Positions 20,762 to 33,166 of a stretch of DNA of 64,000 nt are shown piece after piece. The DNA comes from Clostridiales bacterium (GTDB lineage Bacteria > Bacillota > Clostridia > Mahellales > Mahellaceae). Below the pieces are notes generated by a model. That model saw only the letters and a program-made list of their open reading frames with translations, had not been told where the DNA came from and did not search any database. The stretch is from contig JASGMM010000001.1 of NCBI GenBank assembly GCA_030156435.1, positions 1 to 64,000 on the forward strand, read 5' to 3'. Within the stretch, counting starts at the first letter, position 1; the number at the start of each line of letters is the position of its first letter. A program made the translations under genes and the position numbers.

Positions 20762-21886
20762 CTATTTGACTTTCTTATTACGTCCCAAAAAGCTTGTCCA
20801 ATTATTCTTTATCTTGCTGAACATTTCCTTGCTGCCTGAGCTCACAAACAGGAATATACCACCTACCACAGCAATACCTACAATCCACCATATGATACCG
20901 CTGCCCGTGCCTGCATCGCTCTTTTGGGCCGGCTTGGTCTTAGCGGTTTGGCCTGTTTCGGGCGATTTAACGCTGCCGCCGAATATAGCTGTCGATACCA
21001 CGTTCGCAAAAATTTTTGCCGAATTTTCTGCTCTTTCTTTTGTATGATCATAAGTGCCGAATTCGAAAAGCAGCGATCTGGGCGAAAGGTCCTGATTATA
21101 GTCGCCTTTGCCATAGTATATATCCTTGACCATACCAGGATATGTCTTGTCAGCTAATGCCTTTATTTTATAGGCCAGCGCCTCGTTGGCCTTCCTATTA
21201 GGATTACGTCGCCCTATAACGATGCGCACCTTTGCGGCATTCTCGCCGGCCACCGTCGTAACGTACTGTGCTTGTGGCACGGCGTCCCGGTGTATATCAA
21301 ATATGGCGGCCGGTTGGGTTTCGCGCATAAGCTGAAGCGCCGTGCGCCGTGAACGCCTATATGCTCCCGCATCATGCGGCACGTGTGACGTTTCATCTAA
21401 ATTCACCTTAACGTCGCGCTTTTCCAAGCCAGCCTTAAAAGCCTCGGCTACATCATATATACCACCCTTTTCCGGTTTGCTCGAAGTGCCGTCGCTGGGT
21501 ATATAGGACTCATCGCTATGCGTGCAATACATGGCTATCTTCTTATCATCGCCTTGTTGTGCCATAACGGCCTCCACATTATCTATCATGGATACATCTA
21601 CATCCGGCAGCGTTACGGTCTCTATATATTTCGCTTTAGCAGTATGATTTTGCTGGTCTACCGATATTATACGATACCTCTTATTATCGCTGCTCAGATA
21701 TTCGTCATCTTTGGACACATCCCATGCGATCATAAAAAGTTCTTTGTCGTCTTGGTCATATACCGTAAAATATTTTTCTTCTTCGCCATACCAATCGTCT
21801 GCTTTTACAAGCGTTTGTACATTTCCGAGTACCAGCGACAAACATATCAGAGCCGATACAACCAACTTATTTATTTTCATCTTCAT
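20762..21886 (-). CDS. Stage II sporulation protein P (SpoIIP)-like hydrolase
   Basis: 374 aa; signal peptide, MYCTHSDESYIPSDG, FDIHRDAVP, LLFEFGTYDHTKEEA-like motif, C-terminal TM. Confidence 0.85.
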   Translation of the reverse strand: MKMKINKLVVSALICLSLVLGNVQTLVKADDWYGEEEKYFTVYDQDDKELFMIAWDVSKDDEYLSSDNKRYRIISVDQQNHTAKAKYIETVTLPDVDVSMIDNVEAVMAQQGDDKKIAMYCTHSDESYIPSDGTSSKPEKGGIYDVAEAFKAGLEKRDVKVNLDETSHVPHDAGAYRRSRRTALQLMRETQPAAIFDIHRDAVPQAQYVTTVAGENAAKVRIVIGRRNPNRKANEALAYKIKALADKTYPGMVKDIYYGKGDYNQDLSPRSLLFEFGTYDHTKERAENSAKIFANVVSTAIFGGSVKSPETGQTAKTKPAQKSDAGTGSGIIWWIVGIAVVGGIFLFVSSGSKEMFSKIKNNWTSFLGRNKKVK

Positions 21887-22673
21887 TTCCCTCCTGAACT
21901 GGCGTAATGATGATATTATCGTCGTCGGAACAGACTTCTACCACACTACACGAACTATCAGGTCCTATATCCAGTGTTGATAATTCATCGCTGATCTCCT
22001 GATCTTGTCCCAGCATACTGGTGAAGTGGCCCTTATCGTAGTCCATATCTTTTTTTGCCGTACCGCCTTGTAACTTTTCGCGGCTCTCCCCGACCAATTC
22101 TGCTAACAAAACAGCCAACAAGCCGGATATAACCGTGGCATCGAACATGCCTGCACCGCCTATACTAACTGGCGCCGTAATGCCCGAAGCCAAATTGGTC
22201 AATCCTTGCGCAACATCCGCTATTATTATTCCCATAATACCGGCTATAAAGGCTGAACGACGCGAGCGACCGAAAAGGTATGCTATAAGACCGGCCATTA
22301 TGCCGTAAATATACATGGGATCTATAGGCATAGTCTCCGGCTCAGAAGGAAATAAACGTCCCACGAGAAACACGGCTGCACCTGCTATAAAGGACGCTAT
22401 TATAGCCCTGTTGCGCTCGGTTGACGTCTCAGCTTTTACCAGTAGATATGCTGCCAATATTATAGGTACTATACCACCGCCTATATTTATCGACATACCG
22501 AACCCCAACGGTATATCAGGTATAAACGTGCCTACTATCATCGCCCCCACAAATAGCAAAGCTGCTGTATCACTCAACCGCAGCTTATCCAACACCCTCT
22601 GCGCCACACCGAATACTATTAAAATGGCTACCGCTATAAGCGCTACTAATCCAAAAGTCATAAAAAAAATCAC
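21867..22673 (-). CDS. DUF1614 family membrane protein
   Basis: 268 aa multi-TM; FIPDIPLGFGMSINIGGGIVPI and ...GITAPVSIGGAGMFDATVISGLLAVLLAEL. Confidence 0.7.
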   Translation of the reverse strand: MIFFMTFGLVALIAVAILIVFGVAQRVLDKLRLSDTAALLFVGAMIVGTFIPDIPLGFGMSINIGGGIVPIILAAYLLVKAETSTERNRAIIASFIAGAAVFLVGRLFPSEPETMPIDPMYIYGIMAGLIAYLFGRSRRSAFIAGIMGIIIADVAQGLTNLASGITAPVSIGGAGMFDATVISGLLAVLLAELVGESREKLQGGTAKKDMDYDKGHFTSMLGQDQEISDELSTLDIGPDSSCSVVEVCSDDDNIIITPVQEGNEDENK

Positions 22674-22750
22674 CTCTTTTCAATATTGAGCAATATTTAT
22701 ATTGCCCTCAAAGGTGATTTTTTATCAAAATCAAATATATATAATGTTTT

Positions 22751-23638
22751 TTACGCTTTGCCAGTCAGACGCCTGTGCAGCCGACTCCCCAGCCAACGTG
22801 CCAAAGCATTAAATAGCAGCACTACTATAATCAATACAGCCGATGAACCATCAGCTACTTCTCGAGCATCAGGCAAAAGGCTCTCAGAATTGACTTTCCA
22901 TATATGAACGGCCAGTGTTTCGGCCGGCCTCATTATATTAAGCGGCGAACGCGGATTAGTGAAATCCCATACTTCAAAGTTTATATTAGGCGATGACATG
23001 CCTGCAGTATACATTATAGCGGCTGCTTCGCCGAATACGCGACCGGATGTCAGTATAATACCTGTAAGTATACCTGGCAGCGCTATCGGAAGGATTACTT
23101 TGGTTATAGTTTGCCATTTGGTTGCACCAAGCGCCAGGCTGGCTTCTTTTAATTCATCTTTAACCGTTCGTATGGCATCTTCGCATACCCTTGTCATAAC
23201 CGGCAGATTTAAGACCGTCAAGGACAATGCTCCACCCAGTAAAGTATAGCCCCAACCGGTGAAATTAACAAATACCAATAATCCGAAAAGACCGACTACT
23301 ATGGACGGCAGCGATGCCAGTGTTTCAACGCACAACCTTATAGCATCGGTAAGTTTGCCTGGACGCGCATATTCGGCTAAGTATATGCCGCCGCCCAGTC
23401 CCAGCGGTATCGTAAAGGCCATGGAAATAATGAGCATCATAAACGAGTTGAAAATTTGAGGCCCTATGCCGCCACCGGCATCCAGGGTTTTAGAAGGCGA
23501 TGTAATGAAGTCCCAGCTTATAACGCGGCCACCTTTATATAGGATATATCCCAAAAGCGACGCCAGCAGTATGACTACAGCAACGATTACTATATAGAAA
23601 ATCGTCGTAGCTATTTTGTCTGCGGTTCTTGCACTCAT
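22751..23638 (-). CDS. pstA: Phosphate ABC transporter permease PstA
   Basis: YPIL-type N-terminus, LASLPSIVVGLFGLLVF, ASLALGATKWQTITKVILPIALPG. ATG 23638 overlaps the pstC stop. Confidence 0.92.
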   Translation of the reverse strand: MSARTADKIATTIFYIVIVAVVILLASLLGYILYKGGRVISWDFITSPSKTLDAGGGIGPQIFNSFMMLIISMAFTIPLGLGGGIYLAEYARPGKLTDAIRLCVETLASLPSIVVGLFGLLVFVNFTGWGYTLLGGALSLTVLNLPVMTRVCEDAIRTVKDELKEASLALGATKWQTITKVILPIALPGILTGIILTSGRVFGEAAAIMYTAGMSSPNINFEVWDFTNPRSPLNIMRPAETLAVHIWKVNSESLLPDAREVADGSSAVLIIVVLLFNALARWLGSRLHRRLTGKA

Positions 23639-24522
23639 TTGTACGCCTCCTTTTTGCCGATGAAACGAATAAGCAGTATAAACACAAGCGATATGGCGAG
23701 CAGCAGTAAAGCGATAGACCACAAAGCGTCATTGGGCAATGTATTCATGGCCGTATTGCCCATTTCCATAGTTATAATACTAGTCATGGTATGAACCGGA
23801 TCCAGGAGAGAGGAAGGTATATTCATAGCGTTGCCTATGACCATCTGCACGGCCAAAGCTTCGCCCAGTCCCCTGGCCAGGCCTAGTATGATAGCCGTCA
23901 ATAAGCCCGGCATCGCAGCGGGAAGCAGCACGCGGCGTATGGTTTGCCACCGCGTTGCGCCAAGGGCCAGCGAAGCCTCGTTTAATTCTTCGGGGATGGC
24001 CCTTAAGGCATCGGCTGCCACGCTGGCTATAGTCGGAAACATCATAACAGCCAGCACAAGACCTCCAGCCAGCACACTGAAGCCCAAGCCTCCTATATTA
24101 TTGCGTATAAAAGGTACCAGCACGCTGAGGCCTATCCAGCCATACACTACCGACGGTATGCCCACAAAAAGCTCTATGACTGGCTGAAGCAGTTTTTGCC
24201 CCCATGCAGGCGCGATATTAACCATGAATATGGCCGATGATATGCTCACCGGCGCACTTATTAGAATGCCGAATATGGATACGACAAGCGATCCTATTAT
24301 AAATGTCAAAGCTCCCACCTGAGGCGGGTTAGCCTCCGTACGCCACTTGGTCGACGTCAAAAATTCGATTGGAGAAACGCCATCTTTTACAAAAATGGTT
24401 AACCCTTTAGAAGCAATAAATATGACTAACGAAAATGTAACTATGATTACCAATATAGCACAAAGGAAGGTTATAAAGCGGCCAAAAGCCTCATTGCGTT
24501 TTTTAGCTTTTAATGTATTCAT
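23635..24522 (-). CDS. pstC: Phosphate ABC transporter permease PstC
   Basis: PVIELFVGIPSVVYGWIGL; ASLALGATRWQTIRRVLLPAAMPG. Confidence 0.92.
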   Translation of the reverse strand: MNTLKAKKRNEAFGRFITFLCAILVIIVTFSLVIFIASKGLTIFVKDGVSPIEFLTSTKWRTEANPPQVGALTFIIGSLVVSIFGILISAPVSISSAIFMVNIAPAWGQKLLQPVIELFVGIPSVVYGWIGLSVLVPFIRNNIGGLGFSVLAGGLVLAVMMFPTIASVAADALRAIPEELNEASLALGATRWQTIRRVLLPAAMPGLLTAIILGLARGLGEALAVQMVIGNAMNIPSSLLDPVHTMTSIITMEMGNTAMNTLPNDALWSIALLLLAISLVFILLIRFIGKKEAYK

Positions 24523-24601
24523 CTTCACTCCTCCGTATATTTGCATACGGCATTATTATACCATTCGTATCTTAAAACATTGTTAATTCTGTGTTAAATT
24601 T

Positions 24602-26374
24602 TCAGTTCCATGCTGCTATTACTTCGGACGCTATTTTATACTCGGCCACGCTCTCACTGAGCATCTGTGCCATACTGGACAATCTCTGTACCGATTCGTC
24701 GAGTGCACGCATTATTTCATCATGCTGCCTGGTCGCTACAGCTATCTCCTTATAACTTGCGGATATGTCCGATGCAGTACCAGATATACGCGACATAGCT
24801 TCTACTATGGCCTCCACTCCGCTATTCACCTGATTTATTTCTTCTACCATAGCACCTATATGTTCATCGGTGTTATCTACATTACTCAGAATACTACCGA
24901 ATGACTTATCTAACCTTTGCATCAGATCATTCGCATCATCCATGAGATCCTTGCAGCTTCGCCCTATATCCACCGCCTTATCCACGTCATCTGACATCGA
25001 CGTCATTATCTTGCCTATATCCTCCGCAGATGACGACGAATGCTCAGCCAATTTTTTTATCTCAGATGCCACCACCGCAAAACCTTTGCCGGCTTCACCT
25101 GCTCTAGCTGCTTCTATAGAGGCATTGAGCGAGAGCAATTGCGTTTGCGATGCTATATTCTTTATTATTCCGACGGCTTTAGCGACCAACTCAGAGCGAT
25201 CATGTATGGTCATTATAAGCTGGAATGTATTCCTTATACCATCGGCCAACGATGCTATTCTACCTTCCATATCGTTAAGCCGCTCCTTACCGTGCTGCGC
25301 CGCCTCCAACATAGCTTTACTGGCTCTATCGGTTTCCTGTATTTTTTGCTCTATGACTTCTACGGATGCCGACATCTGTTGTGTAGCGGCCGCCGTCTCC
25401 TCTATCTCGGCTGCCTGCTCCTCAGAGCCAATAGCTATATCTTTTACGCCTTGAGATATGCTGCTCATACTCTTGGCGTTTATATCAGATGCTTCTATGA
25501 GTGTTTTACAGGTATACGACATGCTGACTGACGCCGTCTTTATATCGGTAATCAGGTTCTCCACATTATGTATCATTTTATTAAAACCATGGCTTAATTC
25601 GGCTATTTCAGGGCTTATCGATGTTTCGTCCGTTCGCACGGTGAAATCTCCATTTTCCGCCTGCTGCATGGCATCGGCTATACGCTTTATAGGCCTGGCA
25701 AGCACCATGCTGCCCGACCAGCCTATTATAGCCGATAAAACGAGGCTTATCAGAGCTATCCACAATATGTACTCTCCTATCTGGTTGACATATGTAAGAT
25801 AATCGGAGCTGCGAACACCAACTATATAAATCCAATCCTTACCCGGAATATGCCCGAAAGAGATCTTCATATCATATCCTCTGATATTTTCATTTATTAT
25901 GCCATTCTTTTGCCCTATAATACGATCCACCAATTGCTTATCATATGTATCCAACACATTATCCGTGCCATCTCCCATCCAATCTATGGTGTTGCCATTT
26001 AAGTCTATCAGATAGATGGAGGCATTTATGCCTTGGTTGTTGAAGCCGTTCCTCTCGGCTAATAATATCATTTTTAAGCGCGAGTCGAATATCTGCGTAT
26101 TCAAACCCGACATTATAGCGGTAACCTGTTGCACGACGCTGCGAGTGGAGTTGGAAAGCAGAGTGTCCATAAGTACTGTTATGTTTCGGCTACTGTAGTA
26201 ATATGACACGCCGCCCACCGCAGCTATAGATATAAGGGCTATAGCCATCAATAACCCCATTATTTTATATTGTATTTTTATGCGAGCATTTAATGCAGCG
26301 GCGCCTTTTATAAGTCTTGCCATTTTTATCGCCTTCCTTTTATTATGTATAGCGTTAAAAAAGCCGGCTTTCAC
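24602..26374 (-). CDS. Methyl-accepting chemotaxis protein (Cache-type sensor, HAMP, signalling domain)
   Basis: 590 aa; two TMs, HAMP ([24 protein letters not shown]), hairpin tip [37 protein letters not shown]. Confidence 0.95.
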   Translation of the reverse strand: MKAGFFNAIHNKRKAIKMARLIKGAAALNARIKIQYKIMGLLMAIALISIAAVGGVSYYYSSRNITVLMDTLLSNSTRSVVQQVTAIMSGLNTQIFDSRLKMILLAERNGFNNQGINASIYLIDLNGNTIDWMGDGTDNVLDTYDKQLVDRIIGQKNGIINENIRGYDMKISFGHIPGKDWIYIVGVRSSDYLTYVNQIGEYILWIALISLVLSAIIGWSGSMVLARPIKRIADAMQQAENGDFTVRTDETSISPEIAELSHGFNKMIHNVENLITDIKTASVSMSYTCKTLIEASDINAKSMSSISQGVKDIAIGSEEQAAEIEETAAATQQMSASVEVIEQKIQETDRASKAMLEAAQHGKERLNDMEGRIASLADGIRNTFQLIMTIHDRSELVAKAVGIIKNIASQTQLLSLNASIEAARAGEAGKGFAVVASEIKKLAEHSSSSAEDIGKIMTSMSDDVDKAVDIGRSCKDLMDDANDLMQRLDKSFGSILSNVDNTDEHIGAMVEEINQVNSGVEAIVEAMSRISGTASDISASYKEIAVATRQHDEIMRALDESVQRLSSMAQMLSESVAEYKIASEVIAAWN

Positions 26375-26382
26375 CGGCTTTT
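26357..26382 (-). terminator. Rho-independent terminator downstream of pstS
   Basis: AAAAGCCGGTGAAAGCCGGCTTTTTT on the minus strand, directly after the pstS stop (26396). Confidence 0.85.
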
Positions 26383-26395
26383 GATTATAGAGCGA

Positions 26396-27360
26396 TTATT
26401 TCAACTTAGCTGCATCGCTACCCGCTATATAGTTCTTTTGTCTGGCTATCTCCGCTACATCATCAGTGGTCATAAAGTCCAGGAATGCTTTTACAGCACC
26501 CGTTGGCTCACCTTTAGTATACATATGACCCCATGACCATATAGGATATGTGCCGGCTATTATGTTGTCCACCGTTGGTTCTATACCATCGAGCTTTAAG
26601 GCCATTACTGTATCGTTCAAGTATGCCAAGCCAAGATAGCTTATAGCGCCAGGTGTTTCGGCTACTGTTTTGAGCACGGTACCATTGGAATCTTCGGTAA
26701 GCGTATTGCCTTCTATAGGCTCTTCGCCATCGAATGCTACTTTTACAAAAGTAGCCCTTGTACCGGAGCTGGTAGGCCTGTTAACAACCACTACGGCCTG
26801 ATCCTTGCCGCCGACATCCTTCCAATTGGTTATTTTGCCTAAGAATATGTCCTTCAATTGTTGTTTGGTAAGATTATCTACACCGACATCCTTATGAGCT
26901 ATAGCCGTGAAGCCTTGCGCTACCACCTGGTGGTCGACCAATTCTTTAGCTTTATCGGCATCCAGTTTCTCCTCGGCAAACACGTCGGAATTGCCGATAT
27001 CTACAGCGCCATCAGAAACCTGGCTTAAACCGGTACCACTTCCGCCACCCTGTACCGTAACCATTACATTGGGATGCAATTCCATGAATTTGGCCGCTGC
27101 TGCTTCCACCAAAGGCTGTAGAGCCGTAGAACCTGCCGCTGTCACTGTCCCTGACAGGTCATCTGCAGGGGCGGTCTCTTCAGAAGAGCCATTGCTCGAC
27201 GTATCGTCGCTACCTGATGCACTATTGTCAGACGTCGACGCATCATTGCTAGGCGCTGCGGTATCACCGCTGCCGCTACATGCAGAAAGCACCACCAAAG
27301 ACAGCATCAGCATAACTGACACCAATAATATAGACCATCTTTTTCTCGAGTTTTTCATAA
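26396..27360 (-). CDS. pstS: Phosphate ABC transporter substrate-binding protein PstS
   Basis: Lipobox VVLSACSGSG; AAGSTALQPLVEAAAAKFM, GGGSGTGLSQVSDGAVDIGNSD, RPTSSGTRATF. Confidence 0.93.
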
Positions 27361-27470
27361 TGATATAATTACACCTCCAAAAAATTTTATTTAATCTTTC
27401 AACAAGTGTAATCATATCATAGCAATGTAAATTCTATATTAATTCCATGTTAAATTTACGTTAAGCCGAT

Positions 27471-28955
<1,485 letters not shown>

Positions 28956-29018
28956 TTAACGATAAGTTTAACAGAAAGATAATGCCATGTCAAGTTATGA
29001 AGGTGATTGATTTTAGCG

Positions 29019-30203
29019 CTATTCAACTTCATTCTTTGCACCGCCGAGGCTGTAGAATTCGTTTATGATCAACGAAGCAGCCGACACAATGTCAATATCC
29101 TCCGGCAAAGATGACATATAGATCTTTTTATCGCATATGCCTCTTGTAATAGATGTCGCGTTTACAATGTTCCTGATACTCGCGAGCAATATTTCCGGTT
29201 TATATTTAATATAGCCCGTCAAAATCACAGCCTCCAATTCCAGCACATTCAACACGTTGACTATACCTGCGGATAGATAAGCCGCTTCTTTTTCTACAAT
29301 GCCTTTGCAAAACGGATCCCCGGCAATAGCCTGATCAACGATAGTTTCCCATGTCCTTATATCCTTATGAACGCCGGCTACATCTCTCAGCACCGCCGAT
29401 ATGGAGGCGTATGTTTCCAAGCAGCCTTTGTTACCACAATTGCAACGTCTCCCATTGATATCTATAGATATATGTCCTACCTCGCCGCCGAATCCACCTA
29501 CACCTTTGTATAGTTTATCGTCGATGACGATGCCTGCGCCTATGCCAGTATCCACCACCAGGAGCATAAAATTGCGAAAATCTTTCCCCGCACCGTAATC
29601 TTTTTCGGCTAATGCCAGTGTAGAAGAATTATTTTCAAGGGAAACCTTCATATTGAGCTTTTCCCCCAGCCGCTCTGAAATTTTAATGCCCCTCCATATA
29701 TCGAAGTTGGGGGGATCGAGTATAATGCCGGCAGCGCTATCGAGCGGGCCGGGCGCGCTAACGCCAAGCCCCAAAATTCTATCGCGCTCAACATCCGTTT
29801 CTGCTATGCAGCTTTCTATTTCTGTTACTATGGCCATCAAAGCATCATCAGCGCTGCTGATGCGCGAAATATCTATTTGTTTTCTTATCACCACACTGCC
29901 TTTTAAGTTTACTATCCCCAATGAACAACCAGCACGGGATAAATAAAGCCCAAAGGCATAATAGCGATTCTCATTTATATCGAGCATAATCGGTTTTCTG
30001 CCGTAATCAGCCTCACCGACTTCCTTTTCAATGACAATGCCCTCTTGTTTCAACTCATCTACTATATTTGTCACAGCCGCGCGTGTAAGACCTGTTTGCC
30101 GCGCAAGTTCGGCTCTAAAGACCCTTTGTTTGCGTATAATGTTCAAAATCCGCCGTCTATTGCTCATCTTCATATATTGAGAATTGCGCGCCGCATTTTT
30201 CAT
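29019..30203 (-). CDS. ROK family protein (NagC/XylR-type regulator)
   Basis: 394 aa; N-terminal wHTH (ELARQTGLTRAAVTNIVDEL) and ROK zinc motif CNCGNKGCLETYAS. Confidence 0.92.
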   Translation of the reverse strand: MKNAARNSQYMKMSNRRRILNIIRKQRVFRAELARQTGLTRAAVTNIVDELKQEGIVIEKEVGEADYGRKPIMLDINENRYYAFGLYLSRAGCSLGIVNLKGSVVIRKQIDISRISSADDALMAIVTEIESCIAETDVERDRILGLGVSAPGPLDSAAGIILDPPNFDIWRGIKISERLGEKLNMKVSLENNSSTLALAEKDYGAGKDFRNFMLLVVDTGIGAGIVIDDKLYKGVGGFGGEVGHISIDINGRRCNCGNKGCLETYASISAVLRDVAGVHKDIRTWETIVDQAIAGDPFCKGIVEKEAAYLSAGIVNVLNVLELEAVILTGYIKYKPEILLASIRNIVNATSITRGICDKKIYMSSLPEDIDIVSAASLIINEFYSLGGAKNEVE

Positions 30204-31246
30204 GTATTTGACACTACCCGCGCCTTTATTTCTTCTATAGTAGCCGTACCTGTCACGCCTATTTTCTTGATAGTAATGCTTGCGGCTATATTTGCTATAG
30301 CAGCGGCTTCATATCCCTCGGCTCCCAAAGCCAAAGCGCATGAGAAGGCCGAAAGAAAGGTATCTCCGGCACCGCATGTGTCTATAGGCGGTTCTACCTC
30401 AGGCGAGGGTATATAATAGGCCTCACCATCTTCGATATATACACACCCTCTCGCCCCCAACGTCATGCACACCAGTGAATGATTTCTCTTCGAGAGCTCC
30501 AATGCTGTTTCTATGAGTTGATCAATAGTAGCATCCTTTGGATCTTTATCGCTGTTCATAGCCCTATAAGCCTCTACATCATTGGGCTTCAATATCACGT
30601 TCCTATACAGGCCGATCCTGTCCCTGCTGTCTACGATTACTTTCACGCCTTTTGATGAAATTTCCATTATCTTGTTTCTTATAGTTGGCGTAATGCACCC
30701 GAACCTCATTTGATCGGTCACACATAGCACATCCGAATCCGCGGCTATGCTTTCTATTTCAGTCGTCAACCTTTGTTCATCAGTTTCAGCTAATGGACGG
30801 AAATTTTCAAAGTCGATCCTTGGATCCTCATACTCCACATCGGATATGCCTCTCCTTAATGGTTTGCAGTATGCGTTGGTTACACGATCCACACCCTTTA
30901 TCACCCCCGACGTATCTACTCCCCTTTTTTTAAGCTCCTTATAAAGCATATCGCCCCTCCAATCATCGCCTATAATCCCGATCATACAGGCTTTCGAAGG
31001 GTTTAAAGCAGCCACATTCGCGGCCACGTTACCTGCGCCTCCTGGCGACATCCACTCCTGTATCACCGGCAAGGGGAAATGCGGTGTTTCTCTTGAAAGC
31101 TCGCTTCTGGTCATATCCGCCCTCCAATATACATCGAGGGCGATATCGCCTACAATCGCCACTTTCAGCGTACCTATGCCATCCAATATATCCTCTACCC
31201 GCTTGCCATCGATGCCACCTATAATTTTATAGGTAATCCTTGACAC
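30200..31246 (-). CDS. PfkB family carbohydrate kinase (RfaE1-like)
   Basis: 348 aa; GGAGNVAANVAAL and DTCGAGDTFLSAFSCALALG. Confidence 0.9.
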   Translation of the reverse strand: MSRITYKIIGGIDGKRVEDILDGIGTLKVAIVGDIALDVYWRADMTRSELSRETPHFPLPVIQEWMSPGGAGNVAANVAALNPSKACMIGIIGDDWRGDMLYKELKKRGVDTSGVIKGVDRVTNAYCKPLRRGISDVEYEDPRIDFENFRPLAETDEQRLTTEIESIAADSDVLCVTDQMRFGCITPTIRNKIMEISSKGVKVIVDSRDRIGLYRNVILKPNDVEAYRAMNSDKDPKDATIDQLIETALELSKRNHSLVCMTLGARGCVYIEDGEAYYIPSPEVEPPIDTCGAGDTFLSAFSCALALGAEGYEAAAIANIAASITIKKIGVTGTATIEEIKARVVSNT

Positions 31247-32237
31247 CGCGTTCCACCTCCGGCAATTTCTCTATCAGTCTTTTATACAGATTTGGTATAG
31301 TCTGCTTGTGATCGCCGCAGAAATGCCAGCCTTTGCCGCCCATGCTGTTAGGCCGGTTGACGATGTTTTTGCGCGGCCGATAATAATAATGCGGATCATC
31401 ATATCCTATCTTTGCCCGGTAATCCCCCAAATCGATAATGTCAAAATTTGCGGTTGTTATATGGTATGTCGGGTATCCCAGATTCCTTGCAATGGATAAT
31501 GCTTTCAGAAACACCTCGGCCCCTATGACCGCCGAACCGAAGTTCAAGAATACCCCTTCATCCATCCGGGAAACGGAATAACAGTATTTGTGGAAATCGA
31601 TGCCGCTGGCTTTGCCTATCGCCTCAAAATCCACTATGGGATGCTGGTGAATAATATCGGTACCCAAAGCGATATGATATGTAGCCGGGACATCGTTTTT
31701 ATAGGCCTGATACAATATGCAATCCTCTTTATACGGAAACCTTTCCTGATGTTTATCAATATACACCGCAAGGCTCTCACCATAACCAAGGTTCTTTGCG
31801 GCACCCTGCTGTATGGCCTCGTTCATCCATCTGCCCGTTTCCTCCCACATGCCGAAGGAACCGTCTTCTATAGCTGTAGGTACATCTTCCGAAGTTCCGC
31901 CGTTGAAAGCCAACTCAAAGTCATGTATGCTACATGCCCCATTACCGGATATATGTGTTATAAGTCCTCTTTTTATGAGCTCTATGATATACCGCGATAA
32001 GCCGTTTTTGATCACATGCGCTCCCATCGACCATATCACGGCTCTGCCGTTTTGCCTCGCTTCGACCATCCTGTCTATCAATTCGCCAAATCCTTCCTGG
32101 TCCCAATCAGGTATCGGATCCCTGCCCGGCACAGCCATGTTATCTATGGTTACAAGGTTTTTTCTCTGGCTTACTGGATACGTCTTGATATTGGAAAAAT
32201 CTAATTGGCCGGGTATCTTCACATTTTTATCCTCCAT
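31227..32237 (-). CDS. Deoxyhypusine synthase-like family protein, function unknown
   Basis: 336 aa; WSMGAHVIKNGLSRYIIELIKRGLITHISGNGACSIHDFELAFNGGTSEDV resembles the DHS N-terminal region; YHITTANFDIIDLG in the region of the DHS active-site loop. Confidence 0.6.
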   Translation of the reverse strand: MEDKNVKIPGQLDFSNIKTYPVSQRKNLVTIDNMAVPGRDPIPDWDQEGFGELIDRMVEARQNGRAVIWSMGAHVIKNGLSRYIIELIKRGLITHISGNGACSIHDFELAFNGGTSEDVPTAIEDGSFGMWEETGRWMNEAIQQGAAKNLGYGESLAVYIDKHQERFPYKEDCILYQAYKNDVPATYHIALGTDIIHQHPIVDFEAIGKASGIDFHKYCYSVSRMDEGVFLNFGSAVIGAEVFLKALSIARNLGYPTYHITTANFDIIDLGDYRAKIGYDDPHYYYRPRKNIVNRPNSMGGKGWHFCGDHKQTIPNLYKRLIEKLPEVERGVKDYL

Positions 32238-32240
32238 TTG

Positions 32241-33050
32241 TCACTCCCCCAATCCGAGCCACTTTAAAATCTCATCGGTTTTTTCAAAATCGCCTACTAT
32301 AGCATGGGCTCCTGCTGTGATAAGCCTCTGCCTTTTTGTTGGGTTTACGCCGCAGCGTTTCTCTTCATTGCTCGCCACGCCTATAGTAACCGCGCCTACC
32401 TCTCGGCCCAACGCGATCTCCACTTTGCCGTCTCCAAAGACTACAACCTCCGGTCCTTTCAATCCATAATCATTTATCAACCTTTTCAATACCGCCTCCT
32501 TTGAGCAATCCGCCCTGTCTGCCGGCGCACCAACTATTTCCTTGAAGTATCCGTCCACACCCAGGACGTGCGCTTCATTGACCACATCAACATTATCGGT
32601 ACCACTGGCCGCATAGATATCTACACCGCATTCATCAAGTATCTTTAAGAATTTCATACTACCCTTGATCAAATAGTCCTCCGGTGATTTTTCCCCGGAA
32701 AGTATTGCCGTTATCCTCTTTTTAACATGTTCCATCAACCTTCGGTTATATTCGGCTTTATACTGCCATGGATCTTCAGGAGCATAAGGATTTCTTCGAT
32801 ATCTTTTCACGGTATCCGCAAGCCACTGCATTTGAAAAATGGTCTGAATACCGGTCGAAGCATCGATATATTCTCTGACTTCTTTTAGAATATCTTCATC
32901 AACCGATGTGCTTCCTGCTATCATCTCTATCATAAATGGCTCCATTATGTTCTCCCAGCCATGCCTGAGCATAGATATGGTGCCGTCAAAATCAAAAAGC
33001 GCTGCTCTAACCCTTGGCCTGTCTTTTGATAATTCCTCTAAAATCTCCAT
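32241..33050 (-). CDS. HAD-superfamily hydrolase
   Basis: 269 aa; ALFDFDGTISMLR motif I, VVFGDGKVEI motif IV. Confidence 0.88.
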   Translation of the reverse strand: MEILEELSKDRPRVRAALFDFDGTISMLRHGWENIMEPFMIEMIAGSTSVDEDILKEVREYIDASTGIQTIFQMQWLADTVKRYRRNPYAPEDPWQYKAEYNRRLMEHVKKRITAILSGEKSPEDYLIKGSMKFLKILDECGVDIYAASGTDNVDVVNEAHVLGVDGYFKEIVGAPADRADCSKEAVLKRLINDYGLKGPEVVVFGDGKVEIALGREVGAVTIGVASNEEKRCGVNPTKRQRLITAGAHAIVGDFEKTDEILKWLGLGE

Positions 33051-33166
33051 AAATCTTACTCCTTAATGCCTTTTCTGAAACATTCCCCTATAAGTAGTGC
33101 TATAAGTATATAACGAGTATAAACATTTGTCAACTCATTTAACAAAATAGCATTAAAGATCATTTA

